From Kwoniella bestiolae CBS 10118 (lineage: Eukaryota; Basidiomycota; Tremellomycetes; Tremellales; Cryptococcaceae), in the NCBI RefSeq assembly GCF_000512585.2, contig NC_089243.1:930001-994000 (forward strand): a DNA stretch of 64,000 nucleotides, written 5' to 3'. The translations under genes were made by a program, and so were the position numbers. Of the stretch, positions 32,055-44,644 are shown piece after piece; position 1 is the first letter of the stretch; every line of letters starts with the position of its first letter. The notes under the pieces were generated by a model. That model had not been told where the DNA came from. It made no database searches and was given only the letters and a program-made list of their open reading frames with translations.

Positions 32055-35000
32055 ATGCCTCCAAGAAGATCAGTTCCATCTTCTCCTGCTAGGAGTTTGA
32101 GGAGTAACAGGGCGGACGACGAGTGGGATAACGAGGGTGTAGCGAGGTGGGTTGGTCTCTTCAACTCATGCACGTTATCAAGCGTGATTATAATACCGTG
32201 GTCAAACAACATAGAGCATTCACTGCGAGGCCTACTCATGACCCCATCCCTCAATGAGCATTGTCATCTGACGCTGATGAACTTGCACAGCACTTCATTT
32301 AAAGTCCCTAACTCACGCGGTAAGAAAGCCACCACCAGCGCGTCGATGGGACTGAAAGATACCAGTGTAAAGTATGTACATCCTCTGTTCTGACCAGATA
32401 GAAGCTGACGACAACCCACGTAGTATCGCAGCGGCCTTTCATGCCGCTCAGACAGGCCACCTACCACCTCCCGAACAATCCTTCCAATCTTTCACCTCAG
32501 CCACCTCCCATAAATCTCTCACAAACCGATCTCAGAGAGCAGGCTCCCAACGAGCCAAATCTCCCGCCGAATCTCTAGCCTCGGCCGCAAGGGCGTTATC
32601 ACCCGTCCGATATTTCCTCAAATCCACTGAAGATGAGAATGGAGATTTCGATAATGATCATTCCAACGCATATACCTCGTTCTCTTCTCTCGGTGGACCA
32701 GGTAATGGCTCGGGTGAGAGCTACAACTATGCTGAGGAGGATGAATATGTGAAACGAGCTCAAGCCAAAGCCAAGCCTAGGATTTCGGACGGGAAGAAGA
32801 AGAGGGGTAATAAGTCTTTTGCTGAGGATTTGCCGTATCGACCTGCAGAAGATGACGAGATCTACGGATCTGATTCGGGAGGCGAGGGTGAGGGGATAGT
32901 GAAGTCTGGTGCGTTGGATGGAAGGGCGGGTACGAGGGGGAAGAGGGAGGAGAGAGGTGAAGGGTATTTGGGGATGGGTCTGGGTATACAGCCTCGCCAG
33001 AGGAGGAGGGGGGTCAAGTCGTATGCTGAGGGAAGCGAGGAAGACGAGCAAGAAGATCAGAATCTGGACCATCATTCTCAAAGGGCGTTGTCACCTTTGC
33101 TGGAAGTTCCTAATGGCAATGGATATCGAACGAGATCACCTACACCTGTGCAGCTACTCCGAGCATTCAGTCCGAGAGCAGAGAGGAAATCGCCTGAACC
33201 GACTTTTCACCCTCGTCGACGAGTCCCTGGTACGCTTCGAACGATCATCACGAATATCTTACATGGCGCTGTGCTGGGTTTACGATACATCGTAGAGTCA
33301 GTGGTCGACTTACTTCACTCAATCATCATTCGCCCGACGGAATGTGTATTCGGTTCGAGTCAAGGTGTTCTAAGACGATTGAAAGCGGATTGGTGGAAAT
33401 ACATCCTTGCGATGGTCGCTCTCAATCTAGCTATGAGGGCTTTAGATGCGCCGTGGAGGTCCAGGGGGGTTTATAGAGCACCGGATACGCCGCCTAGCTC
33501 TATTGACGAAGTCGCAGCTAGGATCACGTCTCTGGAACAGGTCACTGCGGATATTTCCGAGATGCTTAGATCGTTGAGTAGTGGAGAAGCGGATAATAAG
33601 CAGTCTACGCATATCGTGCTGGGACGGATGGATGATCTAGAAAATGCTTTGATGGTGGAAAGTAAGAGGGTGGAGTCACTTCGTACAGAAGGAGATAGGG
33701 GTGTGAAGGGATTACAGAGTTCGTTCGACGCTCTGAGAGTAGAAGTGAAAGGCTTGGTGGATAGAGTGGGACGATCTGAACGAGGCGTCGAAACAAGTCA
33801 AGACAAGATTAGAACGCTGGATGGGGTTGATCGAGAATTTAGAGAGTTGAAGACCCGCGTGGGAAAAGTGGAGAAGAAGGTATCTGACGCCCTGGACGAT
33901 GGAAGGTTACGAGCTGCATTGGAGAAGATCTTACCTGATAATTTACCTATCAAGATCAACTCGAAAGGACTGGTGGATATCGATCCGAGGTTCTGGACCG
34001 AGATGAAAAAGGTTATGATGTCGCGTACGGATACTGAAGCAATGGTCAAGCAGGCTATCTCATCCACTTCATTGCCTTCAAAGGGCGTTGAGATGGATGA
34101 AGCCAAAATTAGAGAATGGGCCGAGGAAGTGTTCAATGGTAAATCAAACGAATATTTATCTAAAGACATGTTCCAGGATATACTACACCACGAACTCAAA
34201 TCACTTCGATCGGAATTATCTTCCATCTCATCGTCCTCTCCTACAACACCCCCAGCAAAATCTTCTTCAACAGTCACGATCAAATCGTCAAAAGGGGAAG
34301 ACCTCACATCATTGTTCAACGAACTTATCGACACTGCTCTCCTGAGATACTCGAAAGATACGATTGCGCGAACAGATTACGCCCTCTTCACAGCCGGAGC
34401 AAGGGTGATACCTCAACTCACATCCGATACTTTGATCCTGTCGTCCGCATCGAGATTCGGTAAATTCGTCCTGGGGTCGAAGGACGTACAAGGTCGTCCG
34501 CCCGCTACGGCACTTCATCCTGATATTTCCGTGGGTAGCTGTTGGCCCTTCAGGGGGAGTGAGGGGAGTTTGGGGGTGATGTTGACGAGACGGGTGAGGG
34601 TCAGTGATATCACGTTGGAACATGCTGCGAGGGAGTTGGCGCTGGATATGACCACTGCGCCGAGGACTGTCAGAGTTGTAAGTTTCCCGTGCGGCCACGT
34701 CTCAGGGTCGGGTGTATGCTGATGTATTATGGGGATATAGATGGGTGTGCTGGATAATGAGGAGGATAGAAGGAAGTGGGCGGATTGGTGGACTGAGAGG
34801 AACGGGTGAGCAGTACTTCCTTTCATCGCTTTGTTCCTCAACTCAATTTGAAATGACGATCGACCTGCCCTTGATCTTTAATCTCAATAAATGAGTTCAA
34901 TGTTGATATATCCATGTTCCTGCGTCAGCTCCGAAACCCCACCTGACCACTTACCACTCACAACCCTAACGTACGATATTGACTCCCTCTCGAACATTCA

Positions 35001-35239
35001 GACTTTCCCTGTGTCCGATGAAATCCAACATCTGGATATCAGCGTGGGGATAGTCATTTTCAAAGTGGAGGATAATCATGGAGGCGATTTCACTTGTTTG
35101 TACAGGGTGAGTTTTTACCTGTCGTGTCTTGTCTAATCTGGGGATGATTAAGCTGATATCTTCTTTGCGTTTGACTTTACAGGTCAGGGTACACGGTGAG
35201 GCTGCAGCTGCGATTGAGACTGAGACGAGTAACGAGTAA
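32055..35239 (+). CDS. SUN-domain inner nuclear membrane protein (LINC complex)
   Basis: Six exons (32055-32146, 32291-32371, 32424-34677, 34741-34805, 34929-35106, 35183-35239) give 908 aa. The N-terminal 300 residues are basic, Ser/Arg-rich and disordered, and would face the nucleoplasm. A transmembrane segment WWKYILAMVALNLAMRAL lies near residue 400. Coiled-coil heptads follow (for example VAARITSLEQVTADISEMLR and REFRELKTRVGKVEKKVSDA). The SUN domain closes the protein: SASRFGKFVLGSKD, GSCWPFRGSEGSLGVMLTRR, VRVSDITLEHAARELALD, TAPRTVRVMGV and GIVIFKVEDNHGGDFTCLYR. SUN proteins tether the nuclear envelope to the cytoskeleton with KASH partners, and in fungi act at the spindle pole body. 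Confidence 0.93.
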
Positions 35240-35575
35240 TGAATGATTCAACGAACTGAGATGATTGTGTATATAACTTATACCCTACTTATTTACATTG
35301 CTGTTTATACTGGATTACTATGCATCATACATGCATTTGATGACAACATGGCATGGTATGAACGGTAGGAGTCAAGTCAAATCATCGCTGCAGCTTCTCC
35401 CACAGTGGAAGGTATAAGTATTGCCTTTATATAACACGTTGTATCACATCATCATAATATATATAGTCATGCGAATATGCATATGCATATGACTGGTAGT
35501 CTCATCTCTCAAACAATAGAAGTATCTATAATTCTATACTATAACTATCATCCGACACTCTGTACAGTACTAGGA
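35240..35575. other. Convergent 3' spacer
   Basis: About 335 bp with the two converging 3' UTRs (TATATA and CATATG runs near 35455-35490). No gene was seen. Confidence 0.45.
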
Positions 35576-38500
35576 TCACCTATTACTCAACATGGAGTCC
35601 TTCCTGCCCCTCCTATGTCCCCCGATCTTAATAGCCAATCCCTCCTCGCCCTCCTCGTCCTGCTGCAGATCAAAGACCGACGAGCTAGTCTGTCTACTCA
35701 GTCTTCGACTCGGCGAACCCTCCCCCCCTTCGCGGGGTTGACCTATGTGCAGGCCCAAGGGTGATTTCGCCCGTTCGTGCAAGAATGACGATCTGAATGG
35801 TGAGTGCGATGAAGAGATGCGCGAGGAACTTGCCCTTGAGGGTGTGCGCTGTAAGTTCAGATTATCCGTGGAAACTGAAGGCGAATTGGAATTGATAGTT
35901 ATGGGATTGGTAGAGGGGGGTACGGACAGGTTGGACGATGTGGTGAAACCTGGTGAATCGTCTGGGATCGGATCGAGGGACGGTGTAGCTGCTACAGGGA
36001 CTGGTTGGGCACTTGCCGTGTTGGTTGGTGTTGGTTGGGGTTGGTGGTCTATCCCCAATGATAGGGCACCATCTCTTGAGGTTTTCCTCCAGTTCGAAGG
36101 CAGGTTGGGCGCACTGGGTGTCAAGGTTGAATTTCCCATGGAAGAGTTGCCCCTGGATCTGGATGAAGATGAAGTATCGAGTTCTACACCATTCTCATTC
36201 CCATTCCCATCGTCATAATCATCTTCGTCCGATATCGCACCATTCCAATCTACTTCCTCCTCGTCAACACCGACAGCTCGAGGAGTGAATTCTTCAGATA
36301 GGTTCGATCCTCGCCTCAATGGTCCAGCACGTAGCCTACTATCCCAATTCCACGTGCCCATACCCCTCTCTGGACTAGGTGCGAGACCCCTCTGTTGGGA
36401 GGTGTACGAACCCGATTCGAAGGTTTCTAAACTCCGACGCGGCATCTCGTCCAGACTCATTCGACCCAGTGCGTCGGCAGGTGAAGAGGAGCCCGCTGAG
36501 GGTGTCATACCGGACTCTTCGATATCCGACGCAGCGAGCAACTCCCTGTCTGGGAGACGACGGGATCTCTGACTACCTGTTCTCGATAGGAACCTTGCAA
36601 GTTTGCTACTTATGCTCGAGGCATTACTGTGAGTTCGAGGGCGATATCCCATCTCTCGATTGATTGTATCGATGTCACCTGATCCTCTACGGCGCAGGCT
36701 GTTGTTAGGGGATATATCCGAGATGTTCTTGACTTTGTCCAATGAGCTGGAAGATGGGACTGGTCGAGGTGATTTGGGAGCATCATCCGCCGCCAGAGGG
36801 ACCATGGTGGAGGGTACAGGGGGGATGAGGTGGGTCGAGGGTCGGCGCTGGACCATGAATGATCTACCTGGGGCTGATTGGATGGAACTGACGGAAGGGG
36901 TACGATTGGGAACTTCGCTTCCGGACTCAGGCGACGTGTGACCGGAAACATTCGGTGAAGCACCATGAGGTTGAGGAGGGCTTTCTCCAGGAAGTAGCTT
37001 TTGGCCCAGTAAAGACAGGCGACGAGATAATCCAGGAGGTGCAGGTAGGGGACTAGTCATCGGTGACACATCTTTGCTTGACGGTACCAGACCTAGCAAT
37101 TTTGAGCTCCGAGGCGTACCGTGATGGCTGGCTGGAAGAGCATGCGGCTCTCCAGGAGAATCTGTTTCGCCAATGCTGCGACTTCTGGTACGATTCGTTC
37201 CGCTGAGTAATTGTAATTTATGCGATATCGACTTGATGCCCTTCCTGAATCGATCTCGAAAACCAGTCGATTTGGTGATGACAGCGGCGACTTCGTCGTT
37301 TGACACGGTGACAAAGGTTTGGGTGTGAGGATCGGTCTTTGCGAGCCATGAGGTGGGATCAGATATACCTCGAAGGGTGAAAGGGTGTTTCTGCTTATCA
37401 GCTTAGTTCGTTGAAAAGCAAAACTCACCTTGGCTTGTTCAAGGGTGATTCTCTTCGCCGGGTCCTTCTCCAGCAGCTTTCGTAGCAGATCTAATCCCTC
37501 TTTCGCTTCCTCGGCAGCAGGTAGACCCCCACTCCCAGTGGGTATATGGTCTTTCCCAACAAACGGCGGTGCCACGTAGTCCTGTACAGGGATGACCTGC
37601 ATTAGGAGATATTCGTTTGGCGCATCGAAAGGCGTTTTGCCGAAGAACAAACAATAGAGAGTGACACCCAATGCCCAAACATCAATAGCGTTGGTAATGG
37701 GTAATCTCTCCCTTCGATGGATGGTAGCGGAAGAAGAATGTGATCTGGCTGAGGGGGGACGGCGTGAAAAGGCTGATTCGTTGCTTAGTGTTGGACGTAG
37801 GGGGATACTACTACCGAGATTGGATGGATCTGACTGGCTCGAGCGAGTCTCGATGGATGAAGGAGGTCGAAGGGTGAAGGAGGGGACTTCGTTCATAGGT
37901 GTCGTTTGAGGGGAGCTGGTACTGCGCTGAGATACATCTGTATCTAATCCGGAATAACACATCTCCGGAGCGAAGAATGCGGGAGATCCAGCGGTCTTGG
38001 CTAATTCTATATCGTCGACATAGGCATCTCCTTCGGGACCAGGCTGAGCAGCGGCAGCACGCAGAGCCTCTGAGAAATGGGAACACCCAAAGTCGGATAT
38101 TTTGACGGTATTGTCGGCGGCTCTGAGGAGATTGGAAGGTTTAATATCTCGGTGAATAATTCCTTGGTGGTGTACTAAGAGATCAGCTGAATTCGTAGAT
38201 CCCGCAAACTCACGATATTCCAGGCCCAACAGCGTATCTCTAAAGATCTTTCTCGTCTCTCCAACGGTCAGAGCAGGACTTCCTTCAGCTTCTTTCCAGC
38301 GTATCTCGCCGTTCTCGCACCATTCCATGATCATATAGATCTTACTGGACTCTGGATCATCTATAATCTCTTTCATCCGCACCACATTGGCATGATTCAC
38401 CTTCTTGAAGATAGCAATCTCTTTTCGGATCCTAAGTATGGTGCGTTAGCTGAATGGTCATAGGCAGAAGGGTGAATAGCTCACTCTGACTCGTTGAGCA

Positions 38501-39277
38501 TCTTAGCACCGTCTCTCCCACTTTTCATCCCTTTCTGTCTGCCTAAGCCTGTTAGACGTTTCTTCTTGGGATTACGATCGACTATTTTGATTGCCTGATT
38601 CTGTCAGACTGCTTTCTCATGCGTTTCACTCACATAGAAAGGTCCCCCTTGTGATATGCCTAGACCGACATCTCCGCCCTCGTCTATCGGCAGCTGCGCA
38701 CTAAGATCTTCCCCTAATCGTACTCTTCCATGCGTACCATGACCGATCTCACGTAGCACCTGATACATCGTCAGCCATGTCCTGAGAGGTAGGTCACTCA
38801 CCCTATATTGGTTAATCATCCATCTACCGGATTCATGGTCCTTTTGCACTCTCACAGCTCCAGTTTCGATACTAATCGAAATGGATCAGTCAATGTCATC
38901 AGGTGATTCGAGAAGCACACTCACACTTCGGCGCTCCCACTCTCCGATAAGGGAGATCTAAACCCATCATCACTATGTTCCGACTGATTCGACACCTCCC
39001 TCCCATGCTTGTGTTTATCCTTGAGCGAGCCCTGCCTGGAGAGGACCTTGAAGCTTGATCGCCTCGAGTCGGCAGAGATGGGCGGTCGGGGTGAAGGTAT
39101 CCTACCTGCATTCTGGGAAGACCTGGATGTGATCCTGTTCAAGGTAGATGAAGATGGATCGGGTAGGTTGGGTTGTAAGAGTTGAGGGGAAGTGACGAAT
39201 GTAGGTGATGGGGATGCTGATATCTTCTCTGAGGATGACATGGCTGTGCCTGTGGACTGATGACGAAGTGTTGACAT
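35576..39277 (-). CDS. SNF1-activating / CaMKK-like serine/threonine kinase with long C-terminal tail
   Basis: Seven exons (38925-39277, 38802-38871, 38634-38759, 38485-38594, 38214-38431, 37429-38174, 35576-37390; minus strand) give 1145 aa. The kinase domain starts near residue 138: Gly-rich loop EIGHGTHGRVRLG (145-157), ATP lysine in AIKIV (K186), HRDIKPSNLL (D302), DFG at 320-322, activation segment TAGSPAFFAPE and AIDVWALGVTLYCLFFGKTP. The TAG(T/S)PAF(F/M)APE form and overall order match the CaMKK/Sak1/Tos3/Elm1 group that phosphorylates Snf1/AMPK. About 85 residues of Ser/Pro-rich insert separate the APE motif from AIDVW. The tail (about 600 aa) is Ser/Pro-rich with a basic patch FRDRFRKGIKSISHKLQLL. 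The start at 39277 is chosen because a CAG/TAG acceptor (TTGTATAG) stands immediately before it. Confidence 0.88.
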
Positions 39278-40196
39278 CGCTATACAACTGAGCATATTGG
39301 TTAGGAGGGCAAGGCGAAGGAGATAAATTATGTGAAAGGAAGGAAGCCTACGTATAGTCCGTTGCATCACTGTCTGTGTATATTCCTATCCAACGATCAG
39401 AGGTGGACTAGCTAGTTAAGTGAGGGATTTAAGATAAAGGCGTGTTAAGGGCGAGTCGTGTGGTTTGGATGCGGTTTGTGAGCGTTACTAATATGCAGTC
39501 GGTCGTTATGTTATGATATGGTAGAGTGAGTGATAGCAATGATGTATATGAGGAACTATGATGATGATGGGTGAGCGATAGCTGGAGAGATGAAGGGGTA
39601 AACAAGTGAAGATAGGATGTGAATGATGAGAGTAGTTACCAACGCGTTTACGTTGATGACGACGATAATCTCGACACTGCACACGATTGATAGATATAGT
39701 AATAACAAAGGACAGAGCATATGCTCATGCTGCCTTCTGATAGATGCATAAACTTGTTTATCTCCTTTATATATGCATGATCATAGCCAAGTATGTCATG
39801 CATGCGTGCGTGCTCATGATCCATATCAGGTAAATGGAGTAAGCTCGGTGCATCATCTCCTTTTGGCCGGATCTTACCAACCAGTACGAGTACAGTGCCA
39901 GAACCTTATCAAGCCAACGATGATTTCTGAGCTGCGCCCCCGAGATGTCATCTGACTGCGAATACACACAGTCCAATCCATCAAAATGCTTCCAGGCCAG
40001 TTCGGCTCAAGCGGTAGAGAAAGGTGAAGGAGGAGAAATACAACGATCAAAAGGGGATTGTCGACTCAAAACGAAATGCTACGGTAGGGTGGAGGTAGTT
40101 CACCGAAAGGTTTCAACTTTCAACATTGCTTCTCCATCTTTCACAGCTTTCATATTCATCGTTATCCAGCTTTCTTATCCTTACTCGAACAAATAC
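39278..40196. promoter_or_regulatory. Divergent promoter region (kinase / CCA1)
   Basis: About 920 bp between head-to-head starts. It probably includes a 5' UTR intron of the kinase gene ending at 39280, and a C/T-rich leader before CCA1 (40115-40190). No other coding frame is convincing. Confidence 0.4.
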
Positions 40197-41971
40197 ATGA
40201 GATCATTCCTCAGACTGTATACAACCTCACGAATGGCCAGGAAAGTCGCGCTCAACGAAGTGGAGACGAGGTTCGTCAATCTCCTCGACGATTTCTCGAG
40301 AAGGTTGAACCCCCCTGTGGAATGTAGGATCGCAGGAGGATGGGTACGGGACAAGGTGAGCTCTGCTCCATCTGTCCCTTCTATCAATCCAAAGCACTAA
40401 CAAACGTGGAAATAAAGCTCCTTTCACTGCCTTCCCACGACCTTGATATTGCGCTGTCCATCCCATCAGGTCATGCCTTCGCAGTGGAATTCGTAGATTA
40501 CCTGAAAACAAAGGATATCACCACTGGATCAGTAGGTAAAGTAGCTGCGAATCCAGAACAAAGCAAACATCTGGAAACTGGTACGACCAGGATCTTGGGG
40601 TTGGAATGTGATTTTGTGGGACTGAGGAGCGAGACCTATGCGGACAGTAGGATACCTCAGGTTGTGAGTTTGGCTATAGGCTGTACCCTCATGTCTGTGC
40701 TGTGCTGATTAGCTCACCACATCCCTCTTGTAGAAACCCGGTACACCCCTTGAAGATGCCTCGAGAAGAGATCTGACTATCAATGCATTATTTTATAACG
40801 TATCTACAAGAGAGGTAGAAGATTTTACGGAACGTGGATTATCAGATCTGGAGAATAAAATCGCTTGTACGCCTTTACCACCCCGACAAACGTTTCAAGA
40901 TGATCCATTGAGAATATTGAGGTGTATACGGTTCGCCAGTAGGTTTAATCTGAAGATTGAGGATCATGTGATGGAAGCTATAAAGGAGGAAGATGTCAAG
41001 GTGAGTTGCTTTGGGATAACCACATCATACAGTCGACTGATACGTGCACATATTATCGCAGTCCGCAATAGCTACAAAGGTATCAAAAGAACGTATAGGC
41101 ATAGAAGTCAACAAGATGTTACAGCATGATCCCTTCCGAGCGATGTCTCTGATCAACGATTTGGGGCTACATCCACACGTCTTCACATGTGATGTCAATC
41201 CACCAAGACAAGATGCTATCGCCTCGGCTCAAATCCTTCTGAACCTGTCCCAAAGATTCTACGTCGATGAGATATTGTGGTTGGCTACCGCTGCTACACC
41301 TTTCAACGACCTCGTCGTGAAGAGGAAGGGAAAGGATGTTCCTGCTGCTTCGATAGTAATCAGTGAAGGTCTGAAAGTGAGTTGGTATTATTTCATGCGC
41401 ATAGCTAATGTGATACGTAGTTATCCACCGATACCAAAAACAGCGTGACCAACCTTTTCGAAGCTGTCAAAATTGTCAATCCCGACGCCACCGTCAGATC
41501 AGAGATTGGTACGTGGATGCAGAACCCCTGTGTTAAACCTTGGCAGAGGTCTTTGACTTGGTCAGCTGTCATGGAGATAGTGCTACGATGGACTGGACAG
41601 TGGGATGATAATGCCGAGGAAGTAGCGAAGAAATATGAGGAATTCAGAGGGAGAATAGAGGAATTGGGTTTACCAGATGCCATCGATAAGCCTTTATTGC
41701 TCAATGTGAGTGGAATTGATATAGTATAGAGCAGGGGCTGAGCGTTGAGATACAGGGTACCGAGCTCCAAAAATTATTGTCCATATCTCCTTCACCTTTA
41801 CTCCAGACCATCCGCCAAGCTCTCAACATCTGGCAGTTGGATCATCCACAAGGTACAAAAGAAGAATGTGAGGTGTGGCTCAAGGAGATGTGGGAAGGTC
41901 AAGGTCGAGCAGAGTGGGAAAAGAATTCTCAACCCAAGAAGATTGTCAAAGGTGAGAAACGAAAGCGATGA
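40197..41971 (+). CDS. CCA1: CCA-adding tRNA nucleotidyltransferase
   Basis: Six exons (40197-40355, 40418-40663, 40734-41000, 41062-41376, 41421-41705, 41756-41971) give 495 aa. The enzyme adds CCA to tRNA 3' ends. The class II motifs are visible: AGGWVRDK (46-53), HDLDIAL with metal-binding D61 and D63, DASRRDLTINALFYN, IACTPLPPRQTFQDDPLRIL and RCIRFASRF. The tail is basic (KKIVKGEKRKR). Two in-frame starts are present: Met1 opens MRSFLRLYTTSR, an amphipathic mitochondrial-type leader, and Met13 (40233) starts MARKVALNEVE. Yeast CCA1 uses the same device to supply mitochondria, cytosol and nucleus from one gene. Confidence 0.96.
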
Positions 41972-42322
41972 TCCATGCTGCATATAGACTAGACCTTTTT
42001 ATGATCAGTAGTTACGATGATACCATGCACATGTATATATACACTTACTCAAAAGATATGGCGAACTTATCACTCCATATGGTGACATGGTGAGCCCGCC
42101 GGTCAAATCCGATTGTAACTCAATTTATTTCCCTTTTCGGTAAAACATTGACACCAAAAGTCCCAATCGATCGTCGCCTCTTATCGTGCAACTCGAGGTT
42201 ATTTATACTCTTTATGGTCGCTGATTCAGCGTATCATCTCTCATATCTATCTTTCTTGTATCCTATCCCATTTCTCTTTCTTTGTATATACTGTAGATCA
42301 TCGCTTATAGCGCAAACGCAAA
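41972..42322. promoter_or_regulatory. Spacer with the aminotransferase promoter
   Basis: About 350 bp between tandem genes. It holds the CCA1 3' UTR and a T/C-rich leader (42235-42300). No specific site is recognised. Confidence 0.4.
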
Positions 42323-44427
42323 ATGGACTCTGCCTTCGAGTATGGCACACAACCCCAACCCGATGCCTCGGCTTCACTGCCAAAGGCAAAGGACTTCACC
42401 CACCACTTGAACCAAGTCTCCAAGAATCGAGCTGCTAGTACCCTCAAGGAGCTCTACAGGTACCAAGGTGTTCCAGGGATGGTGAGCCGGTCTTTGCTCT
42501 GATAATCGAACCGAGCTGATTTGACTCCTACAGATTGTAATGGCAGGAGGTACGTTCTACTCGCAGAGAACTCCGCTTATATAAGCAGGTATCCCTCACC
42601 CCGAGGTATTCCCATTCGAGACCCTCTCAGCTACGATCCTAGCGCACGACGCATTCCCACTTGATCCACCTCGGGAACCCAAGAAAGGCAAATCGCTGTT
42701 TTCGTGGTTATTCCCCAATTCATCTGCACTACCCACATCATCATTCACCATTCCCAAATGGGCTCCTCAACCCACCAGTCCCACCACCATCCAACTCTCC
42801 ACCTCACTCCAATACCAAGCTGCCAGCGGTCCACCAGCACTACCTCTCTTCTTGAGGGAGTACGTCTCGAAGGTTTATAAACCCGCTTACGCAGATTGGG
42901 ATGTGCTGGTGAATGTGGGGAACACAGATGGGTGGGGTAAGATCATAAGTCTATTGGCGGAGAAGGGCGATGCGATCTTGGTAGAAGAATGGACGTACCC
43001 TTCTGCGGTTAATACCTTTTTGCCATGGGAATGCCCCACTATACCTATCAAGATGGATAAGGAAGGTATGTCACCCGAACATCTGGAGAAGGTATTGAGC
43101 GAGTGGAACGAGGATGAGCGGGGTGGCAAGAAAAGACCTCATATTATGTATACGATTCCTACCGGGCAGAACCCCACGGGTGCCACTATGGAAGCGGAAA
43201 GGAAGAAGAAGCTCTACGAGATTTGCCAGAAATATGGTGAGTGCAATACTTCGTTGAATAGAGCTGACGATCAGACGTGATTATCTGCGAGGATGAGCCT
43301 TATTACTGCTTGGTGAGTTACTTGGTTTTCCAATAGAAGCCATACTTTGGGCTTATACGTTCACTCTCCATTAGTACACCGGCGAATGGACGCCCAAAGG
43401 AACCAAATCTGATAGATCAGTCCTCGCTCAACGACTCGCCGATGCGGAGAAGAAGGAAGGTTCAGAGGGTAATCAAGCATTCATCAAACAATTGCCTCCC
43501 AGTTATCTTCACTTCGATACCGATGGCAGAGTCGTTCGAATGGATGTGGGTGATATCTCTTCGAACCATTGAAACGAAGCTGACGTTATCTGATCTATCC
43601 AGACATTTTCGAAAACATCGGCTCCCGGATCTCGACTAGGATGGATCACCGCCAACCCTCAATTCATCGAGCGATTAACTCGAATCACCGAGACCTCCAC
43701 TCAAGCTCCTAGTGGATTCGCCACTGCGCTAACCACCACGATGCTACAGAAATGGGGATTCGAGGGATACATCAGATGGTTGAGGGGTGTCAAGGCCACT
43801 TATAACATGAGGAAGACTTGGATGTGCGATGCCTTCTATGACACCTTCCATCTTGAATTTGATCAGCTCAAGACTCAGGGTCTGTTCCCCGAAGGTACCA
43901 AGACGATCACCTGCTATTCTAAGCAGCCAAGGAACAAGTGGGACGAGAAGAAAGGTCTGCATGGTCCCGCTCTGGTCACGTTTACTCCTCCGACTGGTGA
44001 GTGCGGTTCTTCTAGTGGACAACTAGTCTGTTCGGAGCTGATAATATTCTGTAACGATAGCCGGAATGTTCGTGTTCCTAGGTGTACACGTCAGTGAACA
44101 TCCAGATTACGACGATCTCACTCGAAAGGGTGAAGATGCCACTCATGTCCTAGTCCAGAAATTATGGACCGAGCTAGCGGACAATCTAGTGAGTCCAGAA
44201 TACCCCTAGTGCGTGTCAACGAACGATGCTGACGTCGATGATTCTCCGTGCCAAAAAAGGTATTATTCGCACCTGGATGGTATTTTGATGCGGGTGGTGA
44301 ACATGCGATCGGAGGAAAGGGGTATGGTTATTTCAGGTTATCGTTCTCCATTGCTACTTATGAGGAAACTTACAAGGCCATCAAAACGTTTTCTCAAGTG
44401 CTGGACAAGTTCTTCAGAATCAAGTAG
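42323..44427 (+). CDS. ARO8: Aromatic / 2-aminoadipate aminotransferase (PLP, fold type I, Aro8 family)
   Basis: Eight exons (42323-42481, 42534-42549, 42589-43236, 43275-43312, 43375-43545, 43603-43996, 44061-44188, 44260-44427) give 573 aa. Early motif MIVMAGGIPHPEVFPFETLS; LQYQAASGPPALPLFLREYV; VNVGNTDGWGKIISLLAEKG; TIPTGQNPTGATM; VIICEDEPYYCLYTGEW; and TFSKTSAPGSRLGWI with the PLP-binding lysine. The C-terminal block is VLFAPGWYFDAGGEHA. Enzymes of this family transaminate aromatic amino acids, kynurenine or 2-aminoadipate; which one is uncertain, so the symbol marks the family. Exon 2 is only 16 nt. The last intron ends in CCAAAAAAG without a pyrimidine tract. Confidence 0.93.
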
Positions 44428-44644
44428 GTTGTGCAAGTATGTTATGATCAGATGGATTTGCAATTATAGATTGGGTATGTATTATTTATCGTATGTATCG
44501 TCTTGGAATGACACAGTGATTAGATCGTTATCGTAACATCGTGTGTTTTTACTACTGATACACAATACATCTCATGTCCTTCGTTTGCTCTGACTACATA
44601 CATGATACCGAAGACCCATCACCTCGGTTTCAGGCTCAGTCACT
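44428..44644. other. Convergent 3' spacer (217 bp)
   Basis: Short AT-rich stretch between two converging stop codons; presumed 3' UTRs only. Confidence 0.45.
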
